NCBI GenBank assembly: GCA_016584305.1
Contig: JACEEZ010021714.1
Span: 641,977 to 705,976 of the forward strand
Length of the DNA stretch: 64,000 nt
From: Chionoecetes opilio
Taxonomy: Eukaryota; Arthropoda; Malacostraca; Decapoda; Majidae
Reading direction: 5' to 3'
This document shows, one piece after another, positions 44,241 to 57,935 of this stretch. Position numbers and translations under genes: made by a program. Within the stretch, counting starts at the first letter, position 1. The number at the start of each line of letters is the position of its first letter. A model generated the notes under the pieces. The model ran no database searches. It had not been told where the DNA came from and worked only from the letters and a program-made list of their open reading frames with translations.

Positions 44241-44753
44241 TGATAGATAGAAGGGGAGTCTTGCTTAGGTTTTGGTTGCGTTTGTCTTGCTGGCTTGCTG
44301 GAAGAAAGGGAAAGATAACAATTTGAGTGAGGGAAAGAATGGAAAAGCGTACTGTGTTTTTTCCATCGAGATTGAAACAGAGGGGACACAAAGATAGGGA
44401 GGGAACAAGAAGGGAAAGTGGTCGTGATAAGGGTTCACATTTTTTTTCTCGGTTAAAGTCTTTGTAGAATCTCTGTAGTTTAGATTTTTGTGAGCTATTT
44501 TTTTCTATATTGTTGAAACACTTCCAAAAAAATACAAGATGAGTGAGTGATCTCAAAGTTTCTGAGTTGTTGAGAGTGAAAGAAAAGCTGCATAAATTAT
44601 GGAAGTTTCGAAAGAAGACTCATTATATCAACAACAAAAATATAATAATGTGCAGAGTTTGAAAGAAACACCCAAATGAGTCACCTGATGAGCCACTAAT
44701 CATCTTCTAATTACGATCTGATTAAGACTTCTTTTTTTATATTCTAATATCTA

Positions 44754-45307
44754 CAGGGTGTAACACGAGTTAACTGCAAATATTGATACAGGTGAAAAAA
44801 CGTCTTACTGTAAATAGAAAATGTTCTATACACATATGCTTTTTGAGACTTCTCTTCTGAAAGAAAAGTAGTTAGCGTATTCACCATGTTAAAAAAGGCA
44901 GAAAATATGAACTTTCATTTGGTCTTATTAATACAAATTTATATTAAGGTTTATGTATCCACTTGTGTAGTGTTATGAAGGCAAAGACCACACCCCTAGC
45001 TCACATAGATAACTTCCCTTAATACCTTGGGGTTCGTTTATAAATACAAAATGTTTCATAACTAGTACAAATTATGATTAAATAATTCAAAATTTCACCG
45101 AGGGGCAACCGCGAGTACACACTATAATGATTGTACACCTCCATACGTCGCCTCCCGCTGTGAAATTGTTGGCCGCCGTGATTATTCTTACTTCATGTCA
45201 CGTCTAAAGCAAGCCTCAAGCAGCATATGTGTATAGAACATTGTCTACATAGCATAACAGGTTCTTTCACCTGTATCAATACTTGCAGAAACTCGTGTTA
45301 CACTCTG
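44754..45307. mobile_element. TA-flanked MITE (CAGGGTGTAACACGAGTT ends)
   Basis: Left CAGGGTGTAACACGAGTTAA after TA (44752-44753); right AACTCGTGTTACACTCTG before TA (45308-45309). The terminal inverted repeat extends about 100 bp (atacaggtgaaa / tttcacctgtat; ctatacacatatgc / gcatatgtgtatag). No coding capacity; Tc1/mariner-type by target site. Confidence 0.82.
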
Positions 45308-45547
45308 TATCGAACTATTGATCTGTCTCCTCTTTATATGTATTTCTTAACATTATTTTCGTTTCCATTGCAATAGTTATTATCATTATGTTTGTGTGTG
45401 TTCAGAGGAGAGAAATAACATCATTACTTTTATTAGCTGTGCGCCAGGCTATTGTTATTATTGTTATTGTTATTATTATTGCTACTGTTATGTAATGTGA
45501 TTGTAATGTCATTTTGGTGCATAGAATTTCGGGAAGGTTTTTGTGTC

Positions 45548-45770
45548 AAGGGTGGGGGAAAAAGGGGAGAAGGGGAGAAAAGAGAGAGAAGAGAGAGAGA
45601 AGAAAGAGAGAGGAGAGAGAGAGAGAGAAAAGAGAGAGGAGAGAAAAGAAAAAAAAGAAAAAAAAAAAAAAGGTCCCCCTTTTTTTTTTTCCTTTCTCTC
45701 CCCCTCTCTCTCTCTCTCTTTTCTCTCTCTCCCCCTCTCTCTCTGTTTTTTTCCTCTGTCTCTCATTTCC
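45548..45770. repeat. (GA)n then (CT)n inverted tract
   Basis: Purine block 45555-45672 followed by a matching pyrimidine block 45675-45770, with poly-A/poly-T at the centre; the two can fold back on each other. Confidence 0.85.
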
Positions 45771-45839
45771 ATCTCATTACCACCGCTTAGCCACCCTAAA
45801 AGCTATCACCCAGGGGCCAATTGAGAATGACAGGGGTGT

Positions 45840-46205
45840 GGGGGGGGTTTTAAAAAAGGGAACGCCCTTTCCCACCGCAGACAGCACAGACCAAGGCGCG
45901 AAACAACCCCGCAGACCGATTTAAAAAAAAAGCGCCACAACCCCACCGAAAAACAAAACACCGCAGCACCAACCCCCCGGGACGAAAAGGGGCAGAAGAA
46001 GACGCAACAAGCGCAACGAAAAGCGGAAAAAAAAAGGGGGGTTAAAGCGCGCCCAAAACGCGCGCAGCCTCGCGACAAAGGACAGCCCGGAACAACACAG
46101 ATTAAAACAGCGACACCAGACCACGAAAACAAAAGGCAACAGAAAGAATAAACGCAGTAAACAACCCCAAACAACAAAAGAACAACAAAGGAAACGGAAA
46201 AACTT
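45840..46205. other. T-depleted sequence before a gap
   Basis: The last roughly 290 bases before the Ns contain almost no T on the plus strand while A, C and G are abundant. No gene or known repeat. Such strand-specific base loss suggests a corrupted consensus. Confidence 0.6.
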
Positions 46206-46500
46206 NNNNNNNNNNNNNNNNNNNNNNNNNNNNNNNNNNNNNNNNNNNNNNNNNNNNNNNNNNNNNNNNNNNNNNNNNNNNNNNNNNNNNNNNNNNNNNN
46301 NNNNNNNNNNNNNNNNNNNNNNNNNNNNNNNNNNNNNNNNNNNNNNNNNNNNNNNNNNNNNNNNNNNNNNNNNNNNNNNNNNNNNNNNNNNNNNNNNNNN
46401 NNNNNNNNNNNNNNNNNNNNNNNNNNNNNNNNNNNNNNNNNNNNNNNNNNNNNNNNNNNNNNNNNNNNNNNNNNNNNNNNNNNNNNNNNNNNNNNNNNNN
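46206..46500. other. Assembly gap (295 N)
   Basis: Run of N; frames crossing it are meaningless. Confidence 1.
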
Positions 46501-47282
46501 ATCCTCAACCAAACGTTTGGGTTAAAATTAGATATAATGCCGGATGCAAATTTCTACAACCTTGATGTTGATGTGATTTGCATCCAATTCTGTAATGATC
46601 ATGTTTTTCTCACATTCCCGCACTGGTGGCACTAAAATTATTTGCTCCGCAGTTCAGGGATAAAAATTATTATCCTCCAGTATAAAACAAATATGTGGGA
46701 GTTGGATTGGTCATTGATAGGTGCATATATTGGAATCTGGTCCATATTTGGTCCGTCATTATCTTGCAACTTTTAAGGGTAGAGCAGTTGGAGTAAGATC
46801 CTTAGATGTGGTTGGTCAATCATCTTGGAACTTTACGGGTAATAAGCTTGGAGTTAGATCTGGACCAGGGTTGGTCATTCATCTTGGAACTTTTAAGAGT
46901 TGTACAGCTTGGAGTTAGATCTGGGCCATTATTGGTCCCAATATTTGAACTTTTAAGAGTAGTAGACTATACAGGTCGGAGTAGGATGGTAGGATGCTCT
47001 TCAGGAATTGGCGATGTCGGCGCTCCTTCCAACGAGTGTTCCCATGATTAATTAATTATTTTTAATTAACCATAGCTATCTATCTTTATTTCTGATGTGT
47101 TTTAGTTTTGTTTCCATTTTTTTTTCCCCTATATATTCACCTGTATCGCTGTCTCACCTTTCTATATATCCCTGTTGTTTGTTGTTGTTTGTGTCTTTTT
47201 TTATGGTGTTTGTTTTGCTGTATGAGACTTTTGTTCTGTTTTTGTGTGTTTTTGATCATCGGGTGTTCCTTTGTTTCATGAG

Positions 47283-47348
47283 GGTGTGTGTTAGTGTGTG
47301 TGTGTGTGGTGTGTGTGTGTGTGGTGGTGTGTGTGTGTGTGTGTGTGT

Positions 47349-47435
<87 letters not shown>

Positions 47436-47459
47436 TTGTGTGTGTGTGTTGTGATGTGT

Positions 47460-47514
<55 letters not shown>

Positions 47515-47735
47515 TGTGAGTGTGTGTTGTGTGTGTGTGTGTGTTTGTGTGTGTAAGTGTGTGTGTGTGTGTGTGCGCGTACGTGTGTGTGTGTAGTCTG
47601 GGTGTGTGTGTGTGTGCGTGTGTGTTTGTGCGGAGACTGTTGTGTGCGATATGTGTGTGTTTCGTGTATGTGTTTGTGTGTCTGTGTGTCTGTGTGGTGT
47701 GTTTGTGTTGGTGGGCTTGTGTGTGTTTTAGTGTG
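47283..47735. repeat. GT block of the macrosatellite (first of nine)
   Basis: Positionally equivalent GT-rich blocks lie at 49402-49850, 51480-51900, 53517-53965, 55815-56275, 57895-58200, 59795-60215, 61845-62300 and 63965-64000. Most keep the same interruptions in the same order: a gtgtgcgatgtg step, gtttgtgtatgtgtttgtg, a tctgtgtg step, and the exit tttataattatatttgttga. Confidence 0.9.
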
Positions 47736-50700
47736 TTTTATAATTATATTTGTTGATTTGTGTTTTTGTGTTTCTTCTGTCACTACCGGTCTTTTTCTCC
47801 TTCTTGTTTACCTTCTCATTTCCATGTATGCAGTTCTCCTGAATGATTGTGTATGTTAATATGATTATTGTCATTATAATATATCTTTTTATATAACGTT
47901 CCATCTTTGTATACGTCGTCTTTTTATATATTTATATCTTTATTTCTTGTAGATGTCCTTTAATTGATTTCATTCCACGCCTCATAATTTCTTGGTCAAC
48001 ACTCTTTATAGACTACCTTCCTAAATTCTTATTCAGAATGCATTGTCAAGTCCATACAGTTAACCGTGGGCTGTGGCAAGCTTCCTGAAGGCTCTGCTGA
48101 GCTACCTGCCGAAACCGAAAACCGCAGTTTCAATTGCATCAAAAAACCTGCCGACATTCGTAAAGTCTACTTAGGGTCACATATACGCCTTGATGTCGAG
48201 CTCTGCGATAACACAAACACCATCTGCCTTCATACGATGTACCAGGATTTATTTACCAACTCCTTGGTATTTCGCAAAATATCTTGGATGTAGGTCTGGC
48301 GTTGGGATATTTTGTGTCTATCTTGGGACTTTGAAGGGATTATTCAAGTACTTTATTCAGTGGTTTATATCAAGGTACGGTATACAACGGAACCCTATGC
48401 TTACCTTCAGATAAACGGACTGCATTAAATACATGATAATCCCGTCTATATTTGCGGACAAAATCCCAATGTGTGGCACCCTTGAATTCCCTCCAACGTC
48501 ATCCGGAAGCGACTTGCTACCCTTCGGCCCCAGTATTTCAATATCCCAACCACAAACCATACCTCAACCCAATACGTTTGGGTTAAAAATTAGATATAAA
48601 TGCGGATGCAGATTTCTACAACCTTGATGTTGATGTGATTGCATCCAATTCTGTAATGATCCCCAAGTGTTTTCTCACATTCCCGCATGGTGGCACTAAA
48701 AATTTATTTGACTCCCGCAGTTTCGGGATAAAAAATTATTATCCTCAGTATAAAAAACAAAATATGTGGGAGTTGGATATTGTCAGCTGATTGGGCATCT
48801 ATTGGAATCTTGCAGTCCATATTTGGTCCGTCATTATCTTGCAAACTTAAGGGTTTAAAACAGTTGGAGTAAGTATCCTTAGAAATGGTTGGTCAATAAC
48901 TTAGAACTTTTACGGGTAATAGAGCTCTGGAGTGAGATCTGGGACCATGGTGGTCATTCATATTGGAACTTTTAAGAGGGTACCGCTTGGAGTTAGATCG
49001 GGCCATTATTGGTCCCCATATTTGAACTTTTAGGAGTAGAGACTATAAAGGGCGGGAGTAGGATGTAGGATGCTCGTCAGGATTGGCGATTCGGCGCTCC
49101 TTCCAACGACGTGTTTTTCCAATGATTAATTAATCTAATTATTAATTAAACCAATAGCTATCTATCGATTTATTTAGGGGCATGTGTTTAGTTGTGTTCC
49201 ATTCCAATTTTTTTTATCCCCCATATATTAACCTGTATCGCTGTCTCACACTTTCTCATTATATCCTGTTGTTTGTTGTTGTCGTGGTCTTTCCCGTCCC
49301 CCCCGTACTTTTTTGTTTATGGTGTTTGTTTTGCTGTAATGAGACTTTTGTTTCTCGCTTTTTGTGTGTTTTTGATCATCGGGTGTTCCTTTGTTTCATG
49401 AGGGTGTGTCGGTAGTGTGTAGGTGTGTGTGTGTGTGCCACTGTGTGTGTGGTGTGGGGCTGTTGTGTGTGTGTGTGCAGTGTGTGTGTGTGTGTGTGGG
49501 TTGTGTGTATGTGTGTGTGTGTGGTCTGTGTGTGTGTGTTTGTGTGTGTGTGTTGTGTGTGTGTGTGTGAGGGTGTGTGTGTGAGTTGTATGTGGTGTGT
49601 TTTTGTGGTGTGTGTGTGTGCTGTGTGTGTGTTGTGTGTGTGTTGGTTGTGTATGTGTGTGTGTGTGTTTGTGTGTGTAAGTGTGTGTGTGATGTGTGGG
49701 CGTTTTGTGACGTGTGTGTGTGTGTGTTGTGTGGGTGGGTGTGTGTGTGTGTTGTGTGCGATGTCGTGTGTTTGTGTATGTGTTTGTGTGGTCTTGTCCG
49801 TGTGTGTGTGTTTGGCTGTTTGTGGTGGGTGGGTTGTTGTGTGTTTTGTTGTGTTTGATAATTATATGTGTGGTGATTTGTGTTTTTGTGTTCTTCGTCC
49901 ACTCACGGTTCTTTTCATCTTCTTGCTTACCTTATCATTTCCATGTATGCGTTTCCTCCTCTGAATGATGTGTATTTAATACAGATTATTTCTATTTATC
50001 AATAATATCTTTCTATATCACGTTTCCATCATTTGTATACGTCGTCTTTTGTATATATTTATATCTTATTCTTGTAGATTGCCTTAAATTTGATTTCTTC
50101 CCAAGCCCTTCATTAATTTCTTGGTCAAACTTCTATATGACTAACTTTCAATTTCTTATTCAGGAATTCATTGTCATAGTCATCCAGTTTAACGTGGGCT
50201 GTTGGCAAGGTTTTCATGAAGGCGAGGTTTCTTTCTACTGAGCTACTGCGAAACCGAAACCGCAGTTTTTCAATGCATAAAAACACCAGGCCGATCATAG
50301 TAAAAGTCTACTATTGTGTCACATAATACGCCTTGATGTCAGCTCGTCGATAAACACACCCCACCTTCTGCCTCATTACGATGTATGCAGATATTTACCA
50401 ATCCTTGGTTATTTGCCAAAAGCTCTTGGGATGTAGTCTTGGCGTTTGGGATATTTTTGTCTATCTTGGGGAATTTTGAGGGATTATCAAGTATTATTCA
50501 GGTTTATAATCAAAGGTACGGTAACAACGGAACCTATGCTTACCTTCAGATGAAAAACGAATGCATAAATCCATGAATATCCCGTCAATTCTTGGGACAA
50601 AATACCAATGTGTGGCACCCTTGATTCACCTCAACGTCTCTCGCAGCGGACTGTTACCCTTCGCCCAGCTATTTCAACTCCCAAACACAACCATCCTCAA

Positions 50701-51564
50701 CCAATACGTTTGGGTAATATTAGATATAATGCGGATGCACATTCTACAACCTTGATGTGATGTGATTTGCCATCCAATTCTGTAATGATCATCGTTTTCT
50801 CACATTCCCGCACTGGTGGCACTAAAAAGTATTGCTCCCGCAGTTTCAGGGATAAGATTATTATCCTCAGTATAAAACAAATATGTGGGAGTTGGATCTG
50901 GTCACTTGTAGGTGAATCATATTGGAATCTTGGTCCAAAATTTGGTCTCCCTTCATATCTTGCAACTTTTAAGGGTTTAGAGCAGCTATGGAGTTGAAGA
51001 TCACTTAGATGTGGTTGGTCAATATTGAACTTTTTACGGGTAATAGAGCTGGAGTTAGATCTGGACCATGGCTTGGTCATTCATTTGGAACCTTTATAGT
51101 TGTACAGCTTGATTTAGATCTGCGGCATTATTGGTCCCCATATTTGAACTTTTTAAGAGTAGTAGATATAAGGTCGGAGTAGGATGGTAGGATGCTCTTC
51201 CGGATTGCGATCGGCGCTCCTTACACGAGGTTTCCCATGCTTAATTAAGTATTATTAATTTAACAATAGCTATCTTCTTTATTTCTGGATGCTTTTAAGT
51301 TGTTTCCATTTTTCTCCCCTACTATATTCACCTGTAAGCTGTCTCACCTTTCTCATAAGCCCTGGTGTTTGTGTTGTTGTGGTAACTTTTCGTTTATGGT
51401 GTTTGTTTGCTGTAAGGAGACTTTGTTCTCGTTGTTGTGTGTTTTGATCATCGGTGTTCCTTGGTTTCATGAGGGGCTATTGTGTTAGTGTGTGTGTGTG
51501 TGTCTGTGTGTTTGTGTGTGTGTGTGGTGTGGGTGTGTGTGTGTGTGTGTGTATGTGTGTGTGT

Positions 51565-51609
<45 letters not shown>

Positions 51610-54600
51610 TGTGTCGTGTGGAGTGTGTTGTGTGTGAGTTGTGTGTGTGTGTGTGTGTGTTGTGTGTGTGTGGTGTGGTCCTGTGTGTGTGGGTGTGTGG
51701 TGTCGTGTATGTGTGTGTGTGTGTTTGTGTGTGTAAGTGTGTGTGTGTGTGTGTGCGTGTCGTGTGTGTGTGTGTGTGTGTTGTAGTGTGTGTGTGTGTG
51801 TGTGTTGTGGGCTGATGTGTGTGTTTGTGATGTGTTTGTGTGTGTGTCGGTGCATGGTGGTGTTTGTGTGTGGGTGGGTGTGTGTGTTTTAGTTGTGTTT
51901 TATAATTATATTTGTTGATTTGTGTTTTTGTGTTCTCTGTCCCTCCCCCCCCCCCTTTTTCTTCTCCTTCTTGTTACCTTATTCATTCCATGATGCAGTT
52001 TCCCTGATGAGGTTGTATCGTAATACTGATTATTCTATTATAATATAATCCTCTTCTATATCACGTTTGCACCTTTGTATACGTACGTCTTTTATATATA
52101 TTTATACTTTTTTTCTTGTAGATTGTTCTAAATTTGATTCATTCTACGCCCTTCAAATTTCTTGGTCAACACTCTTTATAGACACCTTCTTCAAATGCTT
52201 ATTGGGGAATTCCTTGTCATAGTCATCCAGGTTAACACGTGGGCTGTGGCAAGCCTTCAGTAGGCTCATGTGAGCTTACTGCGAAACCGAAACCGCAGTT
52301 TCAATTGCATACAAAAAACAGGCGAAATTCGTTTAAAAGTCTACTTATTGTTCACATATACTCCTGATGTCAGCTCTCGAAACACACCCACATCTACCTC
52401 ATTACGAGTACGCAGATATTTACCTCCTTGGTATTTGCAAAATGATCTTGAGATGTAGGTCTGGCGTGCGGATATTTTGTGTCTATCTTGGGACTTTGAA
52501 GGGATCATTCAAGAGATTATACAGTGGGTTATATCAAGGTACGGTAACGGAACTATGCTTACCTTTCAGATAAACGACTGAATTAAATAACATGATATAA
52601 TCCCGTTCTAAATCTTGGGACAAAAATCCTAAGTGTGGCACCTTGAATTCACCTCAACGTCTCACGCAAGCGACTTGGCTGCCCCTTCGCCCCAGTATTT
52701 CAAATCCCAACCAAAACCATACTCAACCAATACGTTTGGTTAAATTAGATATAAGCAGGATGCAGATTTCTACAACCTTGATGTTGATGTGATTGCATCC
52801 AAGTCTGTAATGATCATCGTTTTTCTCACATTCCGCATGGTGGCACTAAAATTTATTTGCTCCGCAGTTTCAGGGATAAGAATTATTATCCTCCAGGATA
52901 AAACAATATGTGGAGAGTTATTGGATTGGTCATTGTTAGGTGCATCATATTGGAATCTGGCCATATTTGTCCGTCATTATCTGCAACTTTTCAGGGGATC
53001 ATAGAGCCAGCTTGGAGTAAGATCCTTAGATGTGGTTGGTCAATTCCCATAACTTGGAACTTTTACGGGTATTAGAGCTTGGACGTTAGATCTGGGACCA
53101 TGGTTGAGTCATCATCTTGGAACTTTTAAGAGTTGTACAGCTGGAGTTAGATCGGCGGCCATTATTGGTCCCCCATATATGAACTTTTAAGGTAGTAGAC
53201 GAAAGGTACGGAGGAGGATGAGTAGGATGCTCTTCAGGATTGGGATAGGGGGCTTCCTCCACGATTGTTCCCCAGATTAATTAATTATATAATAACCATT
53301 AGCATCTATCTTTATTTGGATGTGTTTTAGTTTTGTTTACATTTTGGTTTCTCCCCTCAATATTGAACCTGTATCGCTGTCTCACCTTTCTCATTATATC
53401 CCTGTTGTTTTTGTGTTGTTGTGGTATTTTTTTATGGTGTTGTTTAGCTGTAATGAGACTTTTGTTCTCGTTTTTGTGTGTTTTTGAATATCGGGTGTTC
53501 TCTGTTTCATGAGGGTTGTTAGTGTGTGTGTGTGTGTGGTGTTGAGTGTGTGTGGTGGTGGTGTGGGTGTGTGGTGTGTGTGTTGTTGTGTGTGTGTGTG
53601 TGTTGTGTGTGTGTGTGGTGTGTGTGTGTGTGTGTGTGGGTGTGTGTGTCGTGTGTGTGTGTGTGGTGTGTGTGTGTGTGTGGAGTGCTTGTTGTGTGAG
53701 TTGGGTGGGTGGTGTGTGTGTGTGTGTGTTGTGTGTGTGTGGTGTGTAGTTGTTGTGTGTGTGTGTGTGTGTGTGGTGTGTGTATGTGTGTGTGTGGGTT
53801 GTGGGTGATAGTGTGTGTGTGTGTGTGTGTGTGTACGTTGTGTGTGTGTGGTGTGAGTGTGTGTGTGTTGTGTGTATGGTGTGTGTTGCGTGCGATGTGT
53901 GTGTTGTGTATGTGTTTGTGTGTGTGTCTGTGTGTGTGTGTTTGTGTGTGGGTGGAGGGTCTTTGTTGTGTTTTAGTTGGTTTTTTATAATATATTTTGT
54001 TGATTGTGGTTTTGTGGTTCTCTTGTCCGTCACTCATGGTTCTTTTCCTCCTTCTTGTTTACTTATCATTTCCATGTATGCAGGTTTCCCCTGAATGATG
54101 GTATCTAATACTGATTATTTTCTATGATAATATCATCTTTACTATAATCACGTGTCCATCTTTTGTATACGTGTCTTTTATATATATTTATAAAATCTTT
54201 ATTTATTGTACATGTTCCTTAAATTTGACTTTCATTCCACGCCCTTCATTAATTTCTGGTCACATCTTTATAGACTACCTCCTTCAATTTTATTCAGAAT
54301 GCCTGGCATAGTCCATCCAGTTAACCCGTGGGCTGTGGCAAGCCTTCCTGAAGGCTCTGCTGAGCTACTGCGAAACCGAAACCGCAGTTTTCAATTGCAT
54401 ACAAAAACCAGGCCGACATTCGTAAAAGTCTACTTATTGTGTCACATATACGCCTTGATGTCAGCTCTCGATAACACACACCACCATCTGCCTCATTACG
54501 ATGTACGCAGATATTTACCAATCCTTGGTTATTTGCCAAAAGATCTTGGCATGTAGGTCTTGGCGTTGGGATATTTTGTGTCTATCTTGGGACTTTTGAA

Positions 54601-55090
54601 GGGATTATTCAAGTATTTATTCAGTGGTTTATATCAAGGTACGGTACAACGGAACCTATGCTTACCTTCAGATAAACGACTGCATAATACATGAATAATC
54701 CCGTCTAAATCTTGGACAAAATCCCAATGTGTGGCACCCTTGAATTCACCTCAACCGTCTCTCGCAAGCGACTTGTTTCCCCTTGGGCCCCAGCTATTTC
54801 AACTCCCAACCACAACCATACCTCAAGCCAATACGTTTGGGTTAAAATTAGATATAATGCCGGATGCAAATTTCTACAACCTTGATGTTGATGTGATTTG
54901 CATCCAATTCTGTAATGATCACTGTTTTTCTCACATTCCCGCACTGGTGGCACTAAACATTGATTTGCTCTAGCAGTTTCAGGGATAAAAATTATTATCC
55001 TCCAGTATAAAACAAATATGTGGGAGTTGGATCTGGTCATTGATAGGTGCATCATATTGGAATCTGGTCCATATTTGGTCCGTCATTATC

Positions 55091-55290
55091 TTGCAACTTT
55101 TAAGGGTAGAACAGCTTGGAGTAAGATCCTTAGATGTGGTTGGTCAATCATCTTGGAACTTTTACGGGTAATAGAGCTTGGAGTTAGATCTGGACCATGG
55201 TTGGTCATTCATCTTGGAACTTTTAAGAGTTGTACAGCTTGGAGTTAGATCTGGGCCATTATTGGTCCCCCATATTTGAAATTTTAAGAG
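55091..55290. repeat. 62-bp sub-repeat inside the 2.1-kb unit (example copy)
   Basis: Four sub-units starting at 55091, 55153, 55214 and 55275 (ttg-aacttttaagggtag-like, then gcttggagttagatc and a ttggtc step). The same four-fold structure is in every macrosatellite copy, for example 59310-59500 and 61330-61520. Confidence 0.85.
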
Positions 55291-55661
55291 TAGTAGACTA
55301 TACAGGTCGGAGTAGGATGGTAGGATGCACTTCAGGATTGGCGATGCGGCGCTCCCTCCAACGAGTGTTCCCCATGATTAATTAATTATTTATTAATTAA
55401 CCATTAGCTATCTATCTTTATTTCTGGATGTGTTTTAGTTTGTTCCATTTTTGTTCTCCCCTCTTATATTCACCGTATCGCTGTCTCACCTTTCTCATAT
55501 ATCCCTTGTTTTGTTGTTGTGTGGTCTTTTCTTATGGTGTTTGTTTTGCTGTAATGAGACTTTTGTTCTCGTTTTGTGTGTTTTGATCATCGGGTGCTCC
55601 TTGTTTCATGAGGGTGTGTGTTAGTGTGTGTGTGTATTTTGTGGTTGTGTGTGTGTGTGTG

Positions 55662-55662
55662 N
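55662..55662. other. Single N marking a join within the macrosatellite
   Basis: Sequence after the N (55663-55870) repeats sequence before it (55455-55660). Removing the roughly 206-bp duplication brings this unit from 2289 to about 2083 bp, the mean length. Confidence 0.8.
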
Positions 55663-55867
55663 CCTCTTTTTAATTCACCTGTATCCCCTGTCCACCTTTC
55701 TCATATACCGTTGTTTGTGTTGTTGTGGTCTTTTTTTTAGGGTGTTTGTTTTGCTGTAATGAGACTTTGTTCTCGTTTTTGTGTGTTTTGATCATCGGGT
55801 GTTCCTTTGTTTCATGAGGGTGTGTGTTAGTGTGTGTGTGGTGTTTTGTGTGTGTGTGTGTGTGTGT

Positions 55868-55941
<74 letters not shown>

Positions 55942-55948
55942 TGTGTGT

Positions 55949-55991
<43 letters not shown>

Positions 55992-56043
55992 TGTGTGATT
56001 TGTGTGGTGTGTGTGGTGTGTGTGTGTGGTGTGTGTGGTGGTG

Positions 56044-56074
<31 letters not shown>

Positions 56075-56115
56075 TGTGGTGTTTTGTATGTGTGTGTGTG
56101 TGTTTGTGTGTGTAA

Positions 56116-56188
<73 letters not shown>

Positions 56189-57900
56189 GTGTGCGATGTG
56201 TGTGTTTGTGTATGTGTTTGTGTGTGTGTCTGTGTGTGTGTGTTTGTGTGTGGGTGGGTGTGTGTTTTTTAGTTGTGTTTTATAATTATATTTGTGATTT
56301 GTTTTTTTTGTGTTCTCTGTCACTCAGGGTTTCTTTTCCTCCTTCTTGTTTACCTTATTCATTTCCATGTATGCAGTTTCCTCCTGAATGATGTGTATCT
56401 TAATACTGATTATTTTCTATTATAATATATCTTTCTATATCACGTTTGCATCTTTTGTATACGTCGTCTTTTATATATATTTATAAATCTTTATTTCTTG
56501 TAGATGTTCCTTAAATTTGATTTCATTCCACGCCCTTCTTTAATTTCTTGGTCAACACTCTTTATAGACTACCTTCTAAATTCTTATTCAGGAATTCCTT
56601 GTCATAGTCCATCCAGTTAACCCGTGGGCTGTGGCAAGCCTTCCTGAAGGCTCTGCTGAGCTACTGCGAACCGAAACCGCAGTTTTCAATTGCATACAAA
56701 AACCAGGGCCGACATTCGTAAAAGTCTACTTATTGTGTCACATATACCCTTGATGTCAGCTCTCGATAACACACACCACCATCTGCCTCATTACGATGTA
56801 CCAGATATTACCAATCCTTGGTTATTTTCCAAAAGATCTTGGGATGTAGGTCTTGGCGTTGGATATTTTGTGTCTATCTTGGGACTTTTGAAGGGATTAT
56901 TCAAGTATTTATTCAGTGGTTTATATCAAGGTACGGTACAACGGAACCTATGCTTACCCTTCAGATAAACGACTGCATAAATACATGAATAATCCCGTCT
57001 AAATCTTGGGACAAAATCCAAGTGTGGCACCCTTGAATTACCTCAACAGTCTCTCGCAAGCGGGACTTGACACCCTTCGCCCAGCTATTTCAACTCCCAA
57101 CCACAACATACCTAAACCCAAATACGTTGGGTGAAAAATTAGATATAAATGCCGATGCAATTCACAACCTTGCTGTTGATGTTGATTGCATCCAATCTAA
57201 TGATCACTGTTTGTCTCACATTCCCGCATTGGTGGCACTAAAAAATGATTGCTCAGCAGTTTAGGATAAAAAATTATTATCCTCAGTATAAAAACAATAT
57301 GTGGGAGTTGGATTGGTCATTGATTGGTGCCTCAATTGGAATCTGGTCCTATTGGTCCGTGCTTATTCTTGGCAACTTTTAAGGGTAGTAGTGAACAGCG
57401 TGGAGTAAGATGTGCTCTAGATGTGGTGAGGCAATCACTTGGAACTTTACCGGGTATAAGAGCTTGGAGTAGATCTGGACATGGTTTGGTCATTCATCTT
57501 GGAATTTTAAGGAGTTGTACAGTTTGGAGTTAGATCTGGGCCATTATGGTCCCCCAGATTTGAACTTTAAGAGTAGTAGACTTATACGGTCGGCATTGGA
57601 TGGTAGGATGCTCTTCAGGATTGCCGATACGGCGCTCCTTCAACGAGTGTTTCCCATGATTAATAATATATTTATTAATAACAAATAGATATCTATCTTT
57701 CTTTCTGGATGGTTTTAGTGTCTTTTTCCTCCCGCTCATATATTCACCTGTATCGCTGTCTCACCTTTCTCATAATATCCTGTTGTTTGGTGTTGTTGTG
57801 GTCTTTTTTGTTTATGGTGTTTGTTTGCTGTAATGAGACTTTTGTCTCGTTTTGTGTGTTTTTGATCATCGGGTGATGCCTTTGTTCATGAGGGTGTGTG

Positions 57901-57935
<35 letters not shown>

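Noticed and set aside
45921..46512. Frames crossing the N gap
   Set aside because: Translation through undefined bases.
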